Source: Corynebacterium glyciniphilum AJ 3170 (GTDB lineage: Bacteria > Actinomycetota > Actinomycetes > Mycobacteriales > Mycobacteriaceae). Taken from it: 64,000 nt of DNA. The DNA is taken from assembly GCF_007673095.1 (NCBI RefSeq), contig NZ_VDYZ01000002.1, positions 286,955 through 350,954 of the forward strand, given 5' to 3'. The notes below the pieces were generated by a model that saw nothing but the letters and a program-made list of their open reading frames with translations, searched no databases and was not told the DNA's origin. The stretch's first letter is position 1; each line of letters opens with the position of its first letter. This document shows, one piece after another, positions 62,964 to 64,000 of the stretch. The translations under genes were made by a program, and so were the position numbers.

Positions 62964-62979
62964 TCGAACATTTGTTCGA
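62964..62979. promoter_or_regulatory. LexA-binding SOS box
   Basis: TCGAACATTTGTTCGA is a perfect TCGAAC-N4-GTTCGA palindrome, the mycobacterial and corynebacterial SOS box. It lies 70 nt before the DUF222 gene and 9 nt after the Nudix stop. A TACAGT at 63020-63025 is a possible -10 for the downstream gene. Confidence 0.85.
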
Positions 62980-63049
62980 TTCGGTTCCTATTTCCAGCTT
63001 CGATGTCCACCCTGTGCGATACAGTGTTCGTATCCAAGGAGGGGACACC

Positions 63050-64000
63050 ATGACCAGCACCCACACCACCGAACTCACCACCGGCGAGACCTACACCACC
63101 CTGGCCACCCGCTTCGCCATCGCCGTCAACACCGCCGAACTCGACCTCGTGGCCTTTCTGACCACCATCCCGGCCAACACCCGCCAGGCCACCGCCCTGG
63201 CCGTACGACGCAGAACACCACGCGAAGCCCACCGCTACACCCACGCCGCCGACCTGGCAACACGCATGCCCGACCTGTTCCACTCGTTGCGCACCGACGG
63301 GCGCTATTCGGTCGATCACCTGGATGCGATCTGGACCCGGATCCACCGACACACCCGCGCCCTGACAACCACCGCGACACAGATACCCGACACCCTCGAC
63401 ACCCCCGCCGCCGCTGCCGTCGATGCCGCTGTCGCCCTGGGCGTGACCGACTGGATCCAGAACACCGGCATCACCTGCCACACCGCCCTGGCCGATGTCA
63501 CCGACGAAGTGCTGTGCCGAGTGGCCCCACTGATCGTGGAGACCACCGAGACCGCAGAGGCCGGAGCGGTATCACTGACCCGCCGGGGCACCCGACTGAC
63601 CCTGGACTGCGGCAGTCAGCTCACCGCCGAGGCACTCTGGTCAGCGATCAACACCGCGGCCCTGGAGACCCGCCGGGAAACGATGACAGACCAGTCCCGC
63701 GACGCAGAGGCTGAGCACCACAGGCACACCCAGGTTGCCCCGCAGACCCCGCCGGTGCCGTTGATGTCGCACTGCCGCGGACAGGTCGCCCTGCGCCTGC
63801 TCGGCGGGCACCGCGACCAGTTGACCGTCACCGTCAACGCCTACCAGACCCACCCGGACCAGCCGTGCTACGTGCTGGGCAGTGGGTGGGTGACCGCCAC
63901 CACCGGTGGTGAACTGGCTGCCCTGGCAACCCGGGTCCGTGAACTCCCGGACCCCGCCAGCATCCCGGACACTGAGGCCTACCGGTTCACCACCGTGCAG
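63050..64000 (+). CDS. DUF222 / 13E12-type HNH endonuclease family protein, cut by the window end
   Basis: The frame is open from ATG 63050 (AAGGAGG 7 nt upstream) to the last base, 317 codons, without a stop. The sequence (TRQATALAVRRRTPREAHRYTHAADLATRMP, LHSLRTDGRYSVDHLDAIW-like segment) matches the DUF222 domain of REP13E12 proteins, which usually end in an HNH nuclease domain; that part would lie beyond the window. These proteins are repetitive in actinobacterial genomes and many in M. tuberculosis carry SOS boxes, as this one does. Threonine is strikingly common, with near-exclusive ACC codons. The function of the family is unclear; DNA cleavage in DNA damage response or mobile-element spread is possible. 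Confidence 0.85.
   Translation, partial: MTSTHTTELTTGETYTTLATRFAIAVNTAELDLVAFLTTIPANTRQATALAVRRRTPREAHRYTHAADLATRMPDLFHSLRTDGRYSVDHLDAIWTRIHRHTRALTTTATQIPDTLDTPAAAAVDAAVALGVTDWIQNTGITCHTALADVTDEVLCRVAPLIVETTETAEAGAVSLTRRGTRLTLDCGSQLTAEALWSAINTAALETRRETMTDQSRDAEAEHHRHTQVAPQTPPVPLMSHCRGQVALRLLGGHRDQLTVTVNAYQTHPDQPCYVLGSGWVTATTGGELAALATRVRELPDPASIPDTEAYRFTTVQ

Overview
The window is dense, high-GC actinobacterial DNA, almost certainly from a Corynebacterium of the high-GC group (C. variabile / terpenotabidum / nuruki type; inferred from gene content, not from a search). Pointers are a leuA / degenerate dnaQ / murT / gatD block and a recR / ybaB / dnaX / aspT block in the order known from C. glutamicum, a type I fatty acid synthase with AcpS, DtxR-like boxes, mycobacterial-type LexA box, a small actinobacterial SRP RNA, and many genes whose -10 hexamer lies about 7 to 9 nt before the start codon, as expected for leaderless mRNAs.

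Layout. 0.1-7.5 kb: PIG-V-like mannosyltransferase (minus), then leuA with a leader peptide and attenuator, a DnaQ-like protein with lost catalytic residues, and murT-gatD (lipid II amidation). 7.5-15.5 kb: a catabolic cluster around a GntR/FadR-type regulator: glutathionyl-hydroquinone-reductase-like protein, LDH2-family dehydrogenase, FAD amine-oxidase-like protein, DapA-family lyase, aminoaldehyde-type dehydrogenase and aldo/keto reductase; three TGATCAC-centred palindromes tie the transcription units together. 15.5-17.4 kb: a membrane-anchored protein, about 700 nt of gene-poor DNA with decayed higBA, and two palindromic repeats. 17.4-30.7 kb (minus): a four-gene unit, biotin carboxylase/BCCP, carboxyltransferase, FAS-I (3,097 aa) and acpS; most junctions overlap by 4 nt. 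This block and the catabolic cluster separate gatD from recR.

31-38.3 kb: DoxX-like protein, a lone AAA ATPase behind tandem GTTAAC repeats, then recR, ybaB, dnaX, a conserved hypothetical and aspT (all minus). 38.4-43.9 kb: a DrrAB-like ABC exporter behind a large palindrome, a RibD-like reductase, a frameshifted ABC-F ATPase with a candidate leader peptide and hairpin, the SRP RNA and tRNA-Ser(GGA). 44-51.2 kb: D-serine ammonia-lyase, a glycine betaine-type ABC importer, NAD synthetase, a universal stress protein. 51.3-57.6 kb: an iron-siderophore region with an ABC importer (ATPase, two permeases, lipoprotein), an AraC regulator, a truncated siderophore-interacting protein and a second siderophore-binding lipoprotein; the last two diverge from one DtxR-like box. 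57.7-64 kb: an enoyl-CoA hydratase family gene, a hypothetical next to gluQ, PadR regulator, ABC1 kinase, Nudix hydrolase, and a LexA-boxed DUF222/13E12-type gene running off the end.

No CRISPR array, complete insertion sequence, rRNA or prophage was seen. Start codons were chosen by Shine-Dalgarno or leaderless -10 logic and often differ from the longest possible frame.
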